Shown: positions 32,508 to 42,410 of the stretch, in pieces | Layout of the letters: each line of letters begins with the position of its first letter | Position numbering within the stretch: position 1 is the stretch's first letter | Assembly (NCBI RefSeq): GCF_017876495.1 | Contig: NZ_JAGIOB010000001.1 | Coordinates: 186,001-250,000 of the forward strand | DNA from: Microlunatus capsulatus | GTDB lineage: Bacteria > Actinomycetota > Actinomycetes > Propionibacteriales > Propionibacteriaceae | Direction of reading: 5' to 3' | Length of the DNA: 64,000 nucleotides | Notes under the pieces: generated by a model | The model's input: only the letters and a program-made list of their open reading frames with translations | Databases searched by the model: none | What the model was told of the DNA's origin: nothing | Program-made: the position numbers and the translations under genes

Positions 32508-34617
32508 CCCCGCCGACCCGAGCACCTGGACCGCCGCCCCGTCCGCGGTCGCGCTGGGTCCCGGCTGCCCGCCCGAGCGGCTGGTGGCCCGGCTGCCCGT
32601 CTCCGACCGGCCGGCCGTGCTCAGCGGGGAGTGGTTCGGCGGCGGCGTCCTCGTGCTGCGCCGGCCGCTGCTGGTCCGCGAGCCCGTCGACGCGGCCGAC
32701 GGCTTCGACGACCTGGCCCGGCTGCCCGCGGTCACCCCGCCCCGTCCGGGAACACCCGCCGACGTCGTCGGCGGCGGCTGGGTCGCCGCGCTCGGCTTCA
32801 GCCCCGGCCGCACCGTGCTCGCCTTCCACGGCTCGCTGCTGCGCTGGCGGCCCGCGGAGGGCTGGACCTTCGAGACGTTGGGGCTGGCCGGGCGGGAGGA
32901 GGCCGACGCGGCCGAGCTCGCGCACTGGCGGGCCGAGCTGGCCGCAGCCGCCGGCGAGCCCGACGAGCCGGTCGGGACGCCCGGCCTCGACGTCGTCCGC
33001 ACGCCCGCGGACCCCGACGCCGCCCGGGACCAGCACCTGGCTGCCGTCGAGGACGCCGTCGGCCGGATCCGCCGCGGCGACTTCTACCAGGTGAACCTCT
33101 GCACGCGGGCCGTCGGCCGCTACGCCGGGGAGCCGGCCCGGCTCTTCGCCCGGGTGGTCGAGCGGCTGCACCCCGACCGCGCCGCGCTGGTCACCGGCCC
33201 CGGCGGCCGGGCCCTGGCCGGGTTCAGCCCCGAGCTGTTCTGGAGCCTGCACGAGGGCCGGGTGACGAGCTCGCCGATCAAGGGCACCGCCCCGCGGGCG
33301 CCCGGGGAGACCACCTCCCCCGCCCTGGCCGCGTCGGCCAAGGACGCGGCCGAGAACGTGATGATCGTCGACCTCGTGCGGCACGACCTCGCCCAGGTCA
33401 GCGCGGCCGGCAGCGTCGAGGTGCCCGAGCTGCTGGCCCTGCGACCGCACCCGGGGGTCTGGCACCTGGTCTCCACCGTCACCTCCCGGCTGGCGCCCGA
33501 CCGCGACCTCGCCGACCTGCTGCGCGCCACCTTCCCGCCCGGGTCGGTGACCGGGGCGCCCAAGGCGGCCGCCCTGGCCGCGCTGCCCGCTCTGGAGCCG
33601 GCGCCGCGCGGGGCGCACACCGGGGCCGTCGGCCTCGTCACCCCGACCCGCGGCGCCGAGCTGGCGGTCACCATCCGCACCTTCGAGCTGGCCGACGGCA
33701 CCCTCGAGCTGGGGGTGGGCGGCGGGATCACCACCGACTCCGTGCCGGTGCTGGAGTGGTACGAGTGCTGGCACAAGGCCGCGCCGCTGGTCGAGGCCGC
33801 CGGCGGACGGCTCGACCCGGCGCTGCCCCGCCGGGCGCTGCCGCCGACGGCCGCCCAGCGCGCGGGCGGGGTCTTCGAGTCGGTGCTGGCGGTGGCCGGC
33901 CGGCCGCTGCGGCTGGCAGCGCACCTGGCCCGGCTCGACCTGTCCTGCCGCGAGCTCTACGGCCACGGCCTGCCCGACGACCTCCCCGGCCGCGTCCTGG
34001 CGGCTCTGGCTGAGGTCGAGGTCGAGCCCCGGGCGGCGGTGCGGATCGCCGTCCGACCGGTCAGCCCTGCGGCTCGACCTGACGTCGAGGTCGCGGTGCG
34101 GGGGCTGGGTCCGCGTCCGGAGACGTGCGCGCTGCGGCGGGCCGAGCGGCCGGTGGAGTCCTGGCGGCACAAGTGGTCGGACCGCGCGGCGCTGACCGCG
34201 GCCGAAGCGGCCGTCGCGCCGGCGCTGCCCTACTTCGTCGGGGACCAGGCCACCGGGGTCACCGAGTCCTCCCGCGGCAACCTCTTCTGCTGGGGCGCCG
34301 ACGGGGTGTGGCGGACGCCGCCGCTCGACGAGCACCTGCTGGCCGGCGTCACCCGCCGGGAGGTGCTGGACCTGCTGGCCGACCTGGGCCAGCCCGTCCG
34401 GGTCGCCCGCCTGCACCCCGCCGACCTGCCCGCGGCCCGGGCCCTGGTCTGGACCAGCAGCCTCAGCGGGGTGGTGGCCGTCACCGCCGTCGACGACCGG
34501 CCGCTCCCGCCGCCCCCGCCCCTGGTCGCCGAGCTCGTCCGTCGGCTGGGGCTCGCCGGCCCCGCTCCGGACGACCGGGCCGACCCCGGCGCCCGGCGTG
34601 GCACGATGCAGCCATGA
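32497..34617 (+). CDS. Aminodeoxychorismate synthase component I fused to aminodeoxychorismate lyase
   Basis: A 706-residue fusion of PabB (about 1-450) and PabC (about 455-690). The chorismate-binding part has PIKGT with Lys262, the nucleophile used by aminodeoxychorismate synthases, and the [16 protein letters not shown] and [11 protein letters not shown] motifs. The lyase part is a class IV PLP fold with Lys559 in WRHKWSDR and ESSRGNLF. It converts chorismate to p-aminobenzoate for folate. The glutamine amidotransferase PabA is not in the window. GTG start overlapping the exonuclease; the ATGA overlap with aroQ links folate and shikimate steps. Confidence 0.94.
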   Translation: MTPDPADPSTWTAAPSAVALGPGCPPERLVARLPVSDRPAVLSGEWFGGGVLVLRRPLLVREPVDAADGFDDLARLPAVTPPRPGTPADVVGGGWVAALGFSPGRTVLAFHGSLLRWRPAEGWTFETLGLAGREEADAAELAHWRAELAAAAGEPDEPVGTPGLDVVRTPADPDAARDQHLAAVEDAVGRIRRGDFYQVNLCTRAVGRYAGEPARLFARVVERLHPDRAALVTGPGGRALAGFSPELFWSLHEGRVTSSPIKGTAPRAPGETTSPALAASAKDAAENVMIVDLVRHDLAQVSAAGSVEVPELLALRPHPGVWHLVSTVTSRLAPDRDLADLLRATFPPGSVTGAPKAAALAALPALEPAPRGAHTGAVGLVTPTRGAELAVTIRTFELADGTLELGVGGGITTDSVPVLEWYECWHKAAPLVEAAGGRLDPALPRRALPPTAAQRAGGVFESVLAVAGRPLRLAAHLARLDLSCRELYGHGLPDDLPGRVLAALAEVEVEPRAAVRIAVRPVSPAARPDVEVAVRGLGPRPETCALRRAERPVESWRHKWSDRAALTAAEAAVAPALPYFVGDQATGVTESSRGNLFCWGADGVWRTPPLDEHLLAGVTRREVLDLLADLGQPVRVARLHPADLPAARALVWTSSLSGVVAVTAVDDRPLPPPPPLVAELVRRLGLAGPAPDDRADPGARRGTMQP

Positions 34618-35075
34618 CCGCGGCCCTGGTCCTCAACGGACCGAACCTCAACCTGCTCGGCACCCGCGAACCCGGGGTCTACGGCCACGCCACACTGGCC
34701 GACGTCGAGGCCGACTGCCTGGCCACCGGCCGCGAGCTGGGCCTGGACGTGGAGTGCCGGCAGAGCAATTTTGAGGGCGAGCTGGTGGAGTGGGTGCAGG
34801 AGGCCGGCCGCCGCCAGGCCGACGGCGAGCTCGTCGGCGTCGTGCTCAACGCCGGCGCCTACACCCACACGAGCATCGCGCTGGCCGACGCGGTCAGCGG
34901 CTCCGGGACCCGGGTGGTGGAGCTGCACATCTCCAACGTGCACCGGCGCGAGGCGTTCCGGCAGCACTCCTACCTGTCCCCCGTCGCCGCCGGCGTCATC
35001 GTCGGGCTCGGGGTGGCCGGCTACCCGCTGGCGCTGCGGGCGCTCACTCTGCTCGCGGCGCAGGAGCTGCGCTGA
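34614..35075 (+). CDS. aroQ: Type II 3-dehydroquinate dehydratase
   Basis: A 153-residue dodecameric-type dehydroquinase. Conserved are [20 protein letters not shown] with the catalytic Tyr, the [15 protein letters not shown] lid region, [13 protein letters not shown], and [21 protein letters not shown] with the catalytic His. It performs the third shikimate-pathway step. It starts with ATG overlapping the fusion gene stop (ATGA). Its end overlaps the convergent glycopolymer gene by about 30 nt. Confidence 0.96.
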   Translation: MTAALVLNGPNLNLLGTREPGVYGHATLADVEADCLATGRELGLDVECRQSNFEGELVEWVQEAGRRQADGELVGVVLNAGAYTHTSIALADAVSGSGTRVVELHISNVHRREAFRQHSYLSPVAAGVIVGLGVAGYPLALRALTLLAAQELR

Positions 35076-38000
35076 GCGACGGGTCGCCCGCCACCCGGTG
35101 GGCGGCTGCCTCCGCGCTGGCGTAGCGGCCGTCGACGACGTCCCGCGCTGCCGAGAGGAACCCCTCCGCGTCCTGGCCCGGGGCGAACTGGCCCAGGTAG
35201 TAGACGCGCGTCTCCCGCCGGACGTCGGCCTTCGGGTCGGTGACCAGCAGCTCGTCCAGCACCGTGCCCAGGTTCGAGAGGTCCTCGCGCAGCACGTAGG
35301 CCGCGCGGGCCGCGGGGGCCTCGACCAGCAGCTGCTCGGGCGTGCGGCCGACCGAGACCATCGCGAAGGGCTTCTCCGAGCGCAGGTAGTCCGAGACCAC
35401 CGCCGAGACGTCGGCGACCATGGCGTCGGACAGGTTGAAGCAGTCCTCGACGCTGAGCTCGGACTCCGCGGCCGGTCCCCAGAGGTGCTGGCGGCCCGTC
35501 CGCTCCCGGTCGGCGTCCAGCAGGGCGCCGACCGCGGCGACCATGGCCCGGCACTCGGCGTAGCGGTAGTTGAACGGGTGCACGCGGAAGACGACGCGGA
35601 CGCCGCGCTCCAGCAGCGCGCCGACGATCTGCTCCCCCAGCGGCAGCGAGAAGACCCGGCTGTCGGCGTAGGGGCCCTGCCAGGTCGGCGCGTAGAGCAC
35701 CGTCGGGGGCTGCTGCGCAGAAACCGGCCCGCGGGCCGCCTCGATCTGCTCGACTTGCGGGCGCCCGACGACGAGGAACTTCTCCTCCGGGATGTGCACG
35801 CCGTGCCGCGCGTAGCGGTCGATGCCGGCCTGGCCGGCCGCGAAGATCAGGTCGTAGATGGCGTGCACGGGGTTGTAGCAGGCCGGCTTCTCGGAGTCGC
35901 CGTGGTTGAGCCAGACGTGGGTGAGCTCGCGGCGCTCGATGAAGTGGGTGTTGCGGACCGCGTTGTTGACGTAGAACGCCGACGTCATCGACGGCACGAT
36001 GACGTCCTCGAGGCTGCGCAGCGTGGGCCGGTGCACGACCGGGACGTCGACCCCCTGCTCCGCGCAGACCTGCGCCACCTGGCGCAGCATCGGCAGCGTG
36101 CGGGTGACGACGACGAACGGCCGGCCCGTCCGGACGAAGTAGGGCAGCCACATGCCCACCTGGTAGGCGGCGCCGACGGTGGAGGCGAAGTAGACGGCGA
36201 ACTGCGGGGCCCGGGCCTCGAGCGCCGGCCGCAGCCGGGCCTCCCCCCGGACGACCGCGACGGCCCGCCGCAGCGCCTGGACCACCACGGGGACCAGGGC
36301 GACCAGCACCAGCAGGGCGGCGGCCAGGACCACGAGCTCGAGGGTGCGCCGCTGGGCGGGCAGGGCCGCGGCGAGCGGCCCCAGCAGCACCGTCGCGACC
36401 AGCACGACGACCACCCAGGCCCGGGCCGGCCACTCCCGCGGCAGGACCTCGCGGACCGGCCGGACCGCCTCGGGCAGCCCGACGGCCTGCAGCCCGAAGC
36501 CGCCCCAGCAGGCCTCGACGGTCCGCTCGGCGACCAGGGCCGCGACCAGCACCAGCAGGGCGGCGACGACCGGGCCGTCGACTCCCGACCGGGTGACCAG
36601 CAGGGCCAGCACGACCAGCAGCAGGACCCGCAGGACGGAGGCCCGGTCCAGCAGGCGCGGGCGTCGGCCCCGGCGGCCGCGGGTGAGCGAGACCAGCCCG
36701 AGGACGGTGGCCAGCACCGCGAGCGCGGCGGGCAGCCCGGCCGGGGTGTCGAGCACCGCCGTCAGCACGGCCACCAGGGCGACGCCCACGGCGACCAGCC
36801 CGACGCCGAGCCCGAGCAGCAGGCCGGTGTAGCGGCGCAGACCGGCGGCGGCCCGGGACTGCTCGGCCTCGTCCTCGCCGCCCGGACGAGCGTCCTCGGC
36901 GCCCGGGGCCTCCTCGGCCTCGGCGTCGCCGCGGTCCTCGGTGTCCTGGTCCTCCCGCGCCTGCGCGGCGACGTGGCGGACGGCGTCGACGAAGGCGTCG
37001 GCGTAGTGGGCGGCCGGGAAGTCGCCGAGGTAGTCCGAGCGCAGGGCCAGCCGCTGCTCGCGCAGCGGGTCGGGCCCCAGCAGCGCGGCCAGCTGCTCGT
37101 CGAGGTCGGCGAGGTCGCCCCGGACGACGTAGGACGCGGCGGCGACGGGGAACTCGGCCACGAAGGCCGCCGGTTCCGCGGGCACGGCCACCATGGCGAA
37201 CGGCTTGCCCGAGAACAGGTAGTCCACGACGACGCTGGAGACGTCGGACACCATCGCGTCCGAGGCGTTGATGCAGTCGAGGATGCCGCGCTCGGACTCG
37301 GCCGCGGCGCCCCACAGGTGGGCCCGGCCGCTGCGCCGGGCGTCCGCCGCCAGCAGGTCGTGGATGCGGCGGATGACGGCCGCGTCCTCGGGGAAGTCGT
37401 AGCTGAAGGGGTGCGGGCGGAAGATCACCGTCGCCCCGCGCGCCAGCAGGGTCCGGACCACCTGCTCGCCGCCGGGCAGCGAGTAGAGCATCGTCTCCTC
37501 GACGTGGCCCCGCCAGGTCGGGGCGTAGAGGACCACCGGCTCGTCGACGTCGCCGATGGGCCGGTCGACCTGGTGGACGTCCTCGGCCTGCGGCCGGCCG
37601 ACGACGCGGAACTTCTCGGCGGGGATCCGGACGCCGTGGGCGGCGTAGCGGCGGGCCGCGGCGGGCCCGGCGGTGAACACGACGTCGTACATCGCGTGGG
37701 TGGGGTTGTACGAGGGCGGCTTGTCGGAGTCGCCGTGGCCGAGGTAGATGTGCGTCAGGTGCTGGAAGCGGACCATGGCGCCGTTCCCGGAGGAGGCGTT
37801 GACGTAGAACACCGCCTTGAGCGACGGCACCACCAGCCCCTCGAGGTCGGCCGTGCTGCGGGCCTCGACCACGGGGACGTCGGTCTGCCCGGCGAGCGCG
37901 GCCGCCGGCACGGCGTTGCGGGTGACCACGAGGAAGCGGAGCCCGGCGCGCTGCAGGTAGGGCAGCCACATGAGGATCTGGTACGAGGCGTCGTCGGGCC

Positions 38001-38664
38001 GGGAGGTGTAGACGATGAACTCCGGCGCGTAGTCGGCGACGGCCTGCGGCACGAGCGCGCGGCGCCGTCGGGCGGCCACGACCTTGGCCCGGCCCGTCAG
38101 CCCGAGCACGGCGGACGGGACGGCCGCGAGCACGGCGGCGCCGAGCCACCACCACGGCGACAGCTCGAGCAGGGCCACCAGGACGCCGGCCACCACGGCC
38201 GCGGACGAGGCGACGACGGCGGGCGGGCCCAGCGGCGGCGAGGTCGGCGCGTCGGGCACCCCGGGCAGCCGCGCCGCCACGGGGACGGTGAAGCGGGCCG
38301 CGCGGGCGAGCACCGGCTCGACGGTGAGGCAGCCGAGCAGCACGGCCGCCGCCAGCACCACCGCCACGACGCCGTCCGCGGTGCCGGCCCCGGTGGCGAG
38401 CAGCGCGGCCAGGGCGGCCGGCGGCAGCGCCCGGAGCGTGAGCAGCTGGCCGAGCGGGCTCCAGCCGGGGGTGCGGCCGCGGGCCAGCAGCGCCGTCCGG
38501 AGCGCCACGACCAGCAGGGCGGCCAGCACCACGAGCGGTCCGGCCGGCTGCCCGGCCCGGTCCAGCAGCAGGCCGCCGACGGCGAGCAGCCCGGTGAGCA
38601 GGTCGAGCAGCAGGTCGCGGGCCCTCTGCAGGCCCGGCCGGGTGTCGTCGCGGACCACGGTCAC
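35044..38664 (-). CDS. Giant CDP-polyol phosphotransferase with two TagF-like domains, copy A
   Basis: A 1206-residue protein. Order: membrane segments (about 10-215); TagF/Glyphos_transf domain 1 (about 225-600) with LGHGDSDKP (His310), [10 protein letters not shown] and [15 protein letters not shown]; an acidic linker; a second membrane block (about 620-815); domain 2 (about 825-1190) with [13 protein letters not shown] (His921) and [15 protein letters not shown]. Domain 2 has RVHP where others have RPHP. The His motifs correspond to catalytic His of TagF-type polymerases, which transfer glycerol- or ribitol-phosphate from CDP-polyols at the inner membrane face. GTGA overlap with copy B. 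The cytidylyltransferase/SDR nearby makes ribitol-phosphate the likely donor. It ends inside the 3' end of aroQ. Confidence 0.88.
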   Translation of the reverse strand: MTVVRDDTRPGLQRARDLLLDLLTGLLAVGGLLLDRAGQPAGPLVVLAALLVVALRTALLARGRTPGWSPLGQLLTLRALPPAALAALLATGAGTADGVVAVVLAAAVLLGCLTVEPVLARAARFTVPVAARLPGVPDAPTSPPLGPPAVVASSAAVVAGVLVALLELSPWWWLGAAVLAAVPSAVLGLTGRAKVVAARRRRALVPQAVADYAPEFIVYTSRPDDASYQILMWLPYLQRAGLRFLVVTRNAVPAAALAGQTDVPVVEARSTADLEGLVVPSLKAVFYVNASSGNGAMVRFQHLTHIYLGHGDSDKPPSYNPTHAMYDVVFTAGPAAARRYAAHGVRIPAEKFRVVGRPQAEDVHQVDRPIGDVDEPVVLYAPTWRGHVEETMLYSLPGGEQVVRTLLARGATVIFRPHPFSYDFPEDAAVIRRIHDLLAADARRSGRAHLWGAAAESERGILDCINASDAMVSDVSSVVVDYLFSGKPFAMVAVPAEPAAFVAEFPVAAASYVVRGDLADLDEQLAALLGPDPLREQRLALRSDYLGDFPAAHYADAFVDAVRHVAAQAREDQDTEDRGDAEAEEAPGAEDARPGGEDEAEQSRAAAGLRRYTGLLLGLGVGLVAVGVALVAVLTAVLDTPAGLPAALAVLATVLGLVSLTRGRRGRRPRLLDRASVLRVLLLVVLALLVTRSGVDGPVVAALLVLVAALVAERTVEACWGGFGLQAVGLPEAVRPVREVLPREWPARAWVVVVLVATVLLGPLAAALPAQRRTLELVVLAAALLVLVALVPVVVQALRRAVAVVRGEARLRPALEARAPQFAVYFASTVGAAYQVGMWLPYFVRTGRPFVVVTRTLPMLRQVAQVCAEQGVDVPVVHRPTLRSLEDVIVPSMTSAFYVNNAVRNTHFIERRELTHVWLNHGDSEKPACYNPVHAIYDLIFAAGQAGIDRYARHGVHIPEEKFLVVGRPQVEQIEAARGPVSAQQPPTVLYAPTWQGPYADSRVFSLPLGEQIVGALLERGVRVVFRVHPFNYRYAECRAMVAAVGALLDADRERTGRQHLWGPAAESELSVEDCFNLSDAMVADVSAVVSDYLRSEKPFAMVSVGRTPEQLLVEAPAARAAYVLREDLSNLGTVLDELLVTDPKADVRRETRVYYLGQFAPGQDAEGFLSAARDVVDGRYASAEAAAHRVAGDPSLSAAPAPRAE

Positions 38665-41600
38665 TCCCCGGTGCTCAGCGCGGCGGCCTGCCAGCGCTCG
38701 GACGGTGTGCGGGCGTCGATGACCTCGCGGGCGGCGTCGAGGAAGCCGTCGGCGTAGGTCTGCACCGGGAAGTCGCCGAGGTAGTACCGGCGGGTCTGCT
38801 CCCGCACGCCCACCAGCGGGTCGGACCCCAGCAGGTCGCCCACGACGGCGTCGAGGTTGGAGAGGTCCTCCAGCAGCACGTAGGCGGCCCGGGCCGCGGG
38901 CGCCACCTCCACCAGCTGCTCGGGGGTGCGGCCGACGCTGACGATCGCGAGCGGCTTGCCGGAGTGGAGGTAGTCGGTGACGACGGCGGAGACGTCGCTG
39001 ATCATGGCGTCGGAGAGGTTGAAGCAGTCCTCCACCGACATCGTCCGCTCGGCGGCGGAGCCGTACAGGTGCGGCACCCCGGTCTCGCGCCGGTGCCGGG
39101 CCAGCACCCGGTTGACCTTCTTGATCATCGCGACGCAGGCGGGGAACTGGTAGTTCGTCGGGTGCGGGCGGAAGATCACGCGCACCCCGGCGGCCAGCAG
39201 GTGCTGGACGAGCGGCACCCCCACCGGCAGGGAGAACAGCCGGGTGTCGGCGTAGGGGCCCTGCCAGGTGGGCGCGTACAGCACGGTGGGCTGCTCGACG
39301 GTGCTGACCGGCGCCCGCGCCGGCTCGATGCTCTCCACCTGCGGGCGGCCGACGACGCGGAACTTCTCCTGCGGGATGTGCACGCCGTGCCGCGCGTAGC
39401 GGTCGACGCCGGCCTGGCCCGCGGTGAAGATCAGGTCGTAGATGGCGTGCACCGGGTTGTAGCAGGCCGGCTTCTCGGAGTCGCCGTGGTTGAGCCAGAC
39501 GTGGGTCAGCTCGCGGCGCTCGATGAAGTGGGTGTTCCGGGCGGCGTTGTTGACGTAGAACGCGGTCGTCAGGGAGGGCACGAGGACGTCCTGCAGGCTG
39601 GTGAGCGTGGGCCGGACGACCACCGGGGCGTCGACGCCGTGCCGGTTGAGCGCCCGGCCGATCTCGCCGAGGGTGTCCGGCGAGCGGGTGACCACCACGA
39701 AAGGACGGCCGATCCGGGCCAGGAAGGGCGCCCACATGCCCACCTGGTAGCCGGCCCCGACGGTGCCGGCGAAGTAGACCGCGAACTCGGGGGCCAGGGC
39801 CGTCAGCTCCTCGCGCAGCCGGTGCTCGGCCCCCACCAGGCGGGCCGCCCGGTCGAGGGCCCGCACCAGCACGACCAGGAAGAGGGCGAGCAGGGCGAGC
39901 GCGGCGACGACGAGCACCGGCCACGGGACGGCGACGACGTCGGCGACCAGGACCAGCAGCAGGGCGGCGGTGCCGGCCAGCGGGAGCGCACCGCGCGGCA
40001 CGCCCTCCGCGACCTGGGTGCGCATCGCCGGGAAGTTGCGGACCTGCAGGCCCAGCCGGCCCCAGGCCCGCTGCACCGCGGCCTCCCCCACGACCACGCA
40101 GGTGAGCAGCACCAGGACGACGAGGGCCGCCGGAGCCGGCAGCCGCGCGTCGGGCACCGCGACGACGGCGGCGGCGACCAGGACCACCCGCGCCCCGCGG
40201 CCCTCGCCCAGCAGGCGGTGCCAGCGCTTGCGCCGGCGCAGGGTCGGGCGGACCGTCATCACCAGGGTGGCCAGCGTGGCGAGGCCGGACAGCGCGACCG
40301 CGGGGCCCGGCCCGCCGACCAGGGCGACGACCAGCGTGAGCAGCGCGAGCACGGCGGCGCCCTGCGACCAGCGCCGTGGCTGGGCGAGTCGCCGCTGGAG
40401 CTTCTTCAGCCGCTTGCGGGAGCGGGAGCGGGAGCGGCGGACCGGGGTGGGCCGGCGGACCGCCGGGGTCCCGTCGGCGACGGGGCCCTCCTCCGCCGCG
40501 GCCGCGGACGTCCCGTCGAAGGTCTCGTCGCCGGTCTCGTCGCTGTCGGTGCGCAGCCGCTCGGCCCCCGCCACGGCCTCGACCGCGTCGACGAAGGCCG
40601 ACGCGTAGCCCTGGCTGGGGAACGGGCCGAGGTAGTCGACGCGCTGCGCCCGCCGCACCGGGGCCAGCGGGTCGTCGCCGAGCATCGTCCTCAGCGTCGG
40701 CGCGAGGCCGTCGAGGTCGGAGGGGACGACGTAGGCCGCCCGCGCGACCGGGTACGAGGCGCGGAACCGCTCCGGGTCGCCCGGCACCGCGACCATCGCG
40801 TAGGGCTTGCCCGAGAAGAGGTAGTCCGAGACCACGCTGGAGACGTCCGACACGAGGGCGTCGGAGAGGTTGAAGCAGTCCACGACCCCGCGCTCGGTCT
40901 CGGCCGCGGGGCCCCAGAGGTGCGGACGTCCGGTGCGGCCCCGGTCCTCGGCGAGCAGCTGCTGGATCCGCTCGACCAGGGCCGCGTCCTCGCGGAAGCC
41001 CTGGCTGAAGGGGTGCGGGCGGAACACGACGGTCGCCCCGGCCTCCAGCAGGCCGCGGACCACGCCCTCCCCGACGGCCAGCGACGACAGCGACGTCTCC
41101 TCGACGTGCCCGCGCCAGGTGGGCGCGTAGAGCACGACCGGCGGGCGGCCGTCGGTCCGCGGCGCGGCGGTCTGGATCGCCTCGACCTGCGGGCGGCCCA
41201 CGACGACGAACTTCTCGTCCGGGATCGTGATGCCGTGCTCGCCGTAGCGGCGGACAGCGGCCTCGCCGGCGCAGAAGATGCGGTCGTACATCGCGTGCGT
41301 GGGGTTGTAGGACGTCGGCTTGTCGGAGTCGCCGTGGCCCAGGAAGACGTGGGTGAGCTGCTGGTACCGGACCAGGACGCCGTTGCCCGAGGAGGCGTTC
41401 GGGTAGAAGGCCGCCCGCAGCGAGGGCGTCACGATGACGTCGAGGTCGGCCGGCCCGCGCGCCTCCACCACGGGCACGTCGACGAGGTCGGCGAGCGCCC
41501 GGGCGCTCGCGCTGCTGCGGGTGATCACGAGGCAGCGCCGGCCGGTGCGCTGCAGGTAGGGCAGCCACATCGTCACCTGGTGGACGCCGTCGGCCCCCGG

Positions 41601-42254
41601 CCAGGAGGTGTAGAGCGCCAGCTCGGGCTCCAGCGCGGCGACCGCCCCCGGGAGGTCGCGCTCGTAGCGCCGGAGGGCCGCGGCCCGGCGGGCGCTGTCG
41701 CGGGACACCAGCACCCGGGTGGCGGCCGCGAGGACCGCGAGCGGCACCCAGAACCACGGCGACACCCCGAGCGCCGCCAGCACGAGGCCGGCGGCGGTCG
41801 CGCCGAGGTCGGCGAGCAGGACCTGCCGGCTGAGGTCGGCGGGCACCGGGGTCGTGCGCACGCCCGGGAGGTGCGCCACCACCGGGACCTTCACGTCCGC
41901 CCCGGGCCGCAGGTAGGGCTCGTAGAGGACCGCGGCCACGAGCACCGCGCCGCCGAGGGCCGCGCCGAGGGCGTGGTCGGGCCGGAGCAGGGCCAGCGCC
42001 GTCGCGGCCGACGCGCCGATGAGGGCGCGCTGGCCCAGCTGGCTGGTCAGCAGGTTGAGGCGGGGGCTGCGCCGGCGCATGGTGACCGCGCGGCCCGTGG
42101 CGGCGGCCAGGGCGAGGGCCAGCAGCACCAGGCTCCAGCGGGAGTCGTCCAGCGCCAGCGCCGTCGCGGCGGCGGCCAGGGCGGTCGTGCCGAGATCGGC
42201 GCCCAGCTTGCGCAGCCGGCTCCTGGTGCCGAGGTCCTGCCGTCCGCGGGTCAC
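38661..42254 (-). CDS. Giant CDP-polyol phosphotransferase with two TagF-like domains, copy B
   Basis: A 1197-residue paralogue of copy A with the same layout. It has an N-terminal membrane block (about 20-185) and domain 1 (about 205-590) with HGDSDKP (His307), RPHPFSQGF and [16 protein letters not shown] basic Arg/Ser/Lys linker near 625-640 and a second membrane block (about 645-800) follow. Domain 2 (about 825-1180) has [13 protein letters not shown] (His923), RPHPTNYQFP and DVSAVVTDYLHSGKP. The second domains of A and B are near-identical over long stretches, implying duplication or gene conversion. GTG start at 42254, with a TATATC-like -10 box about 80 nt upstream (42336-42341 complement). 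Predicted to build the polyol-phosphate backbone. Confidence 0.88.
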   Translation of the reverse strand: MTRGRQDLGTRSRLRKLGADLGTTALAAAATALALDDSRWSLVLLALALAAATGRAVTMRRRSPRLNLLTSQLGQRALIGASAATALALLRPDHALGAALGGAVLVAAVLYEPYLRPGADVKVPVVAHLPGVRTTPVPADLSRQVLLADLGATAAGLVLAALGVSPWFWVPLAVLAAATRVLVSRDSARRAAALRRYERDLPGAVAALEPELALYTSWPGADGVHQVTMWLPYLQRTGRRCLVITRSSASARALADLVDVPVVEARGPADLDVIVTPSLRAAFYPNASSGNGVLVRYQQLTHVFLGHGDSDKPTSYNPTHAMYDRIFCAGEAAVRRYGEHGITIPDEKFVVVGRPQVEAIQTAAPRTDGRPPVVLYAPTWRGHVEETSLSSLAVGEGVVRGLLEAGATVVFRPHPFSQGFREDAALVERIQQLLAEDRGRTGRPHLWGPAAETERGVVDCFNLSDALVSDVSSVVSDYLFSGKPYAMVAVPGDPERFRASYPVARAAYVVPSDLDGLAPTLRTMLGDDPLAPVRRAQRVDYLGPFPSQGYASAFVDAVEAVAGAERLRTDSDETGDETFDGTSAAAAEEGPVADGTPAVRRPTPVRRSRSRSRKRLKKLQRRLAQPRRWSQGAAVLALLTLVVALVGGPGPAVALSGLATLATLVMTVRPTLRRRKRWHRLLGEGRGARVVLVAAAVVAVPDARLPAPAALVVLVLLTCVVVGEAAVQRAWGRLGLQVRNFPAMRTQVAEGVPRGALPLAGTAALLLVLVADVVAVPWPVLVVAALALLALFLVVLVRALDRAARLVGAEHRLREELTALAPEFAVYFAGTVGAGYQVGMWAPFLARIGRPFVVVTRSPDTLGEIGRALNRHGVDAPVVVRPTLTSLQDVLVPSLTTAFYVNNAARNTHFIERRELTHVWLNHGDSEKPACYNPVHAIYDLIFTAGQAGVDRYARHGVHIPQEKFRVVGRPQVESIEPARAPVSTVEQPTVLYAPTWQGPYADTRLFSLPVGVPLVQHLLAAGVRVIFRPHPTNYQFPACVAMIKKVNRVLARHRRETGVPHLYGSAAERTMSVEDCFNLSDAMISDVSAVVTDYLHSGKPLAIVSVGRTPEQLVEVAPAARAAYVLLEDLSNLDAVVGDLLGSDPLVGVREQTRRYYLGDFPVQTYADGFLDAAREVIDARTPSERWQAAALSTGE

Positions 42255-42410
42255 GCCGTGTCTCCCCTCACCGGTGCGCAGCGTCTCGCAGAGGTGCGGT
42301 CGTGCGGTCGTCCGGGCTCCCGGCCGACGACCCAGGATATAGCCGGGTCGGCACCTGCCCCGGGGACGTCGGGTCCGGCGCGTGCCGCGCCGCCACGGCC
42401 GGCACGGGGT

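Noticed and set aside
35044-41757. One 2237-codon reading frame that would merge the two giant transferases
   Set aside because: The upstream part of that frame is an out-of-frame shadow of copy B. The real copy A starts at 38664 and overlaps the stop of B by 4 nt.
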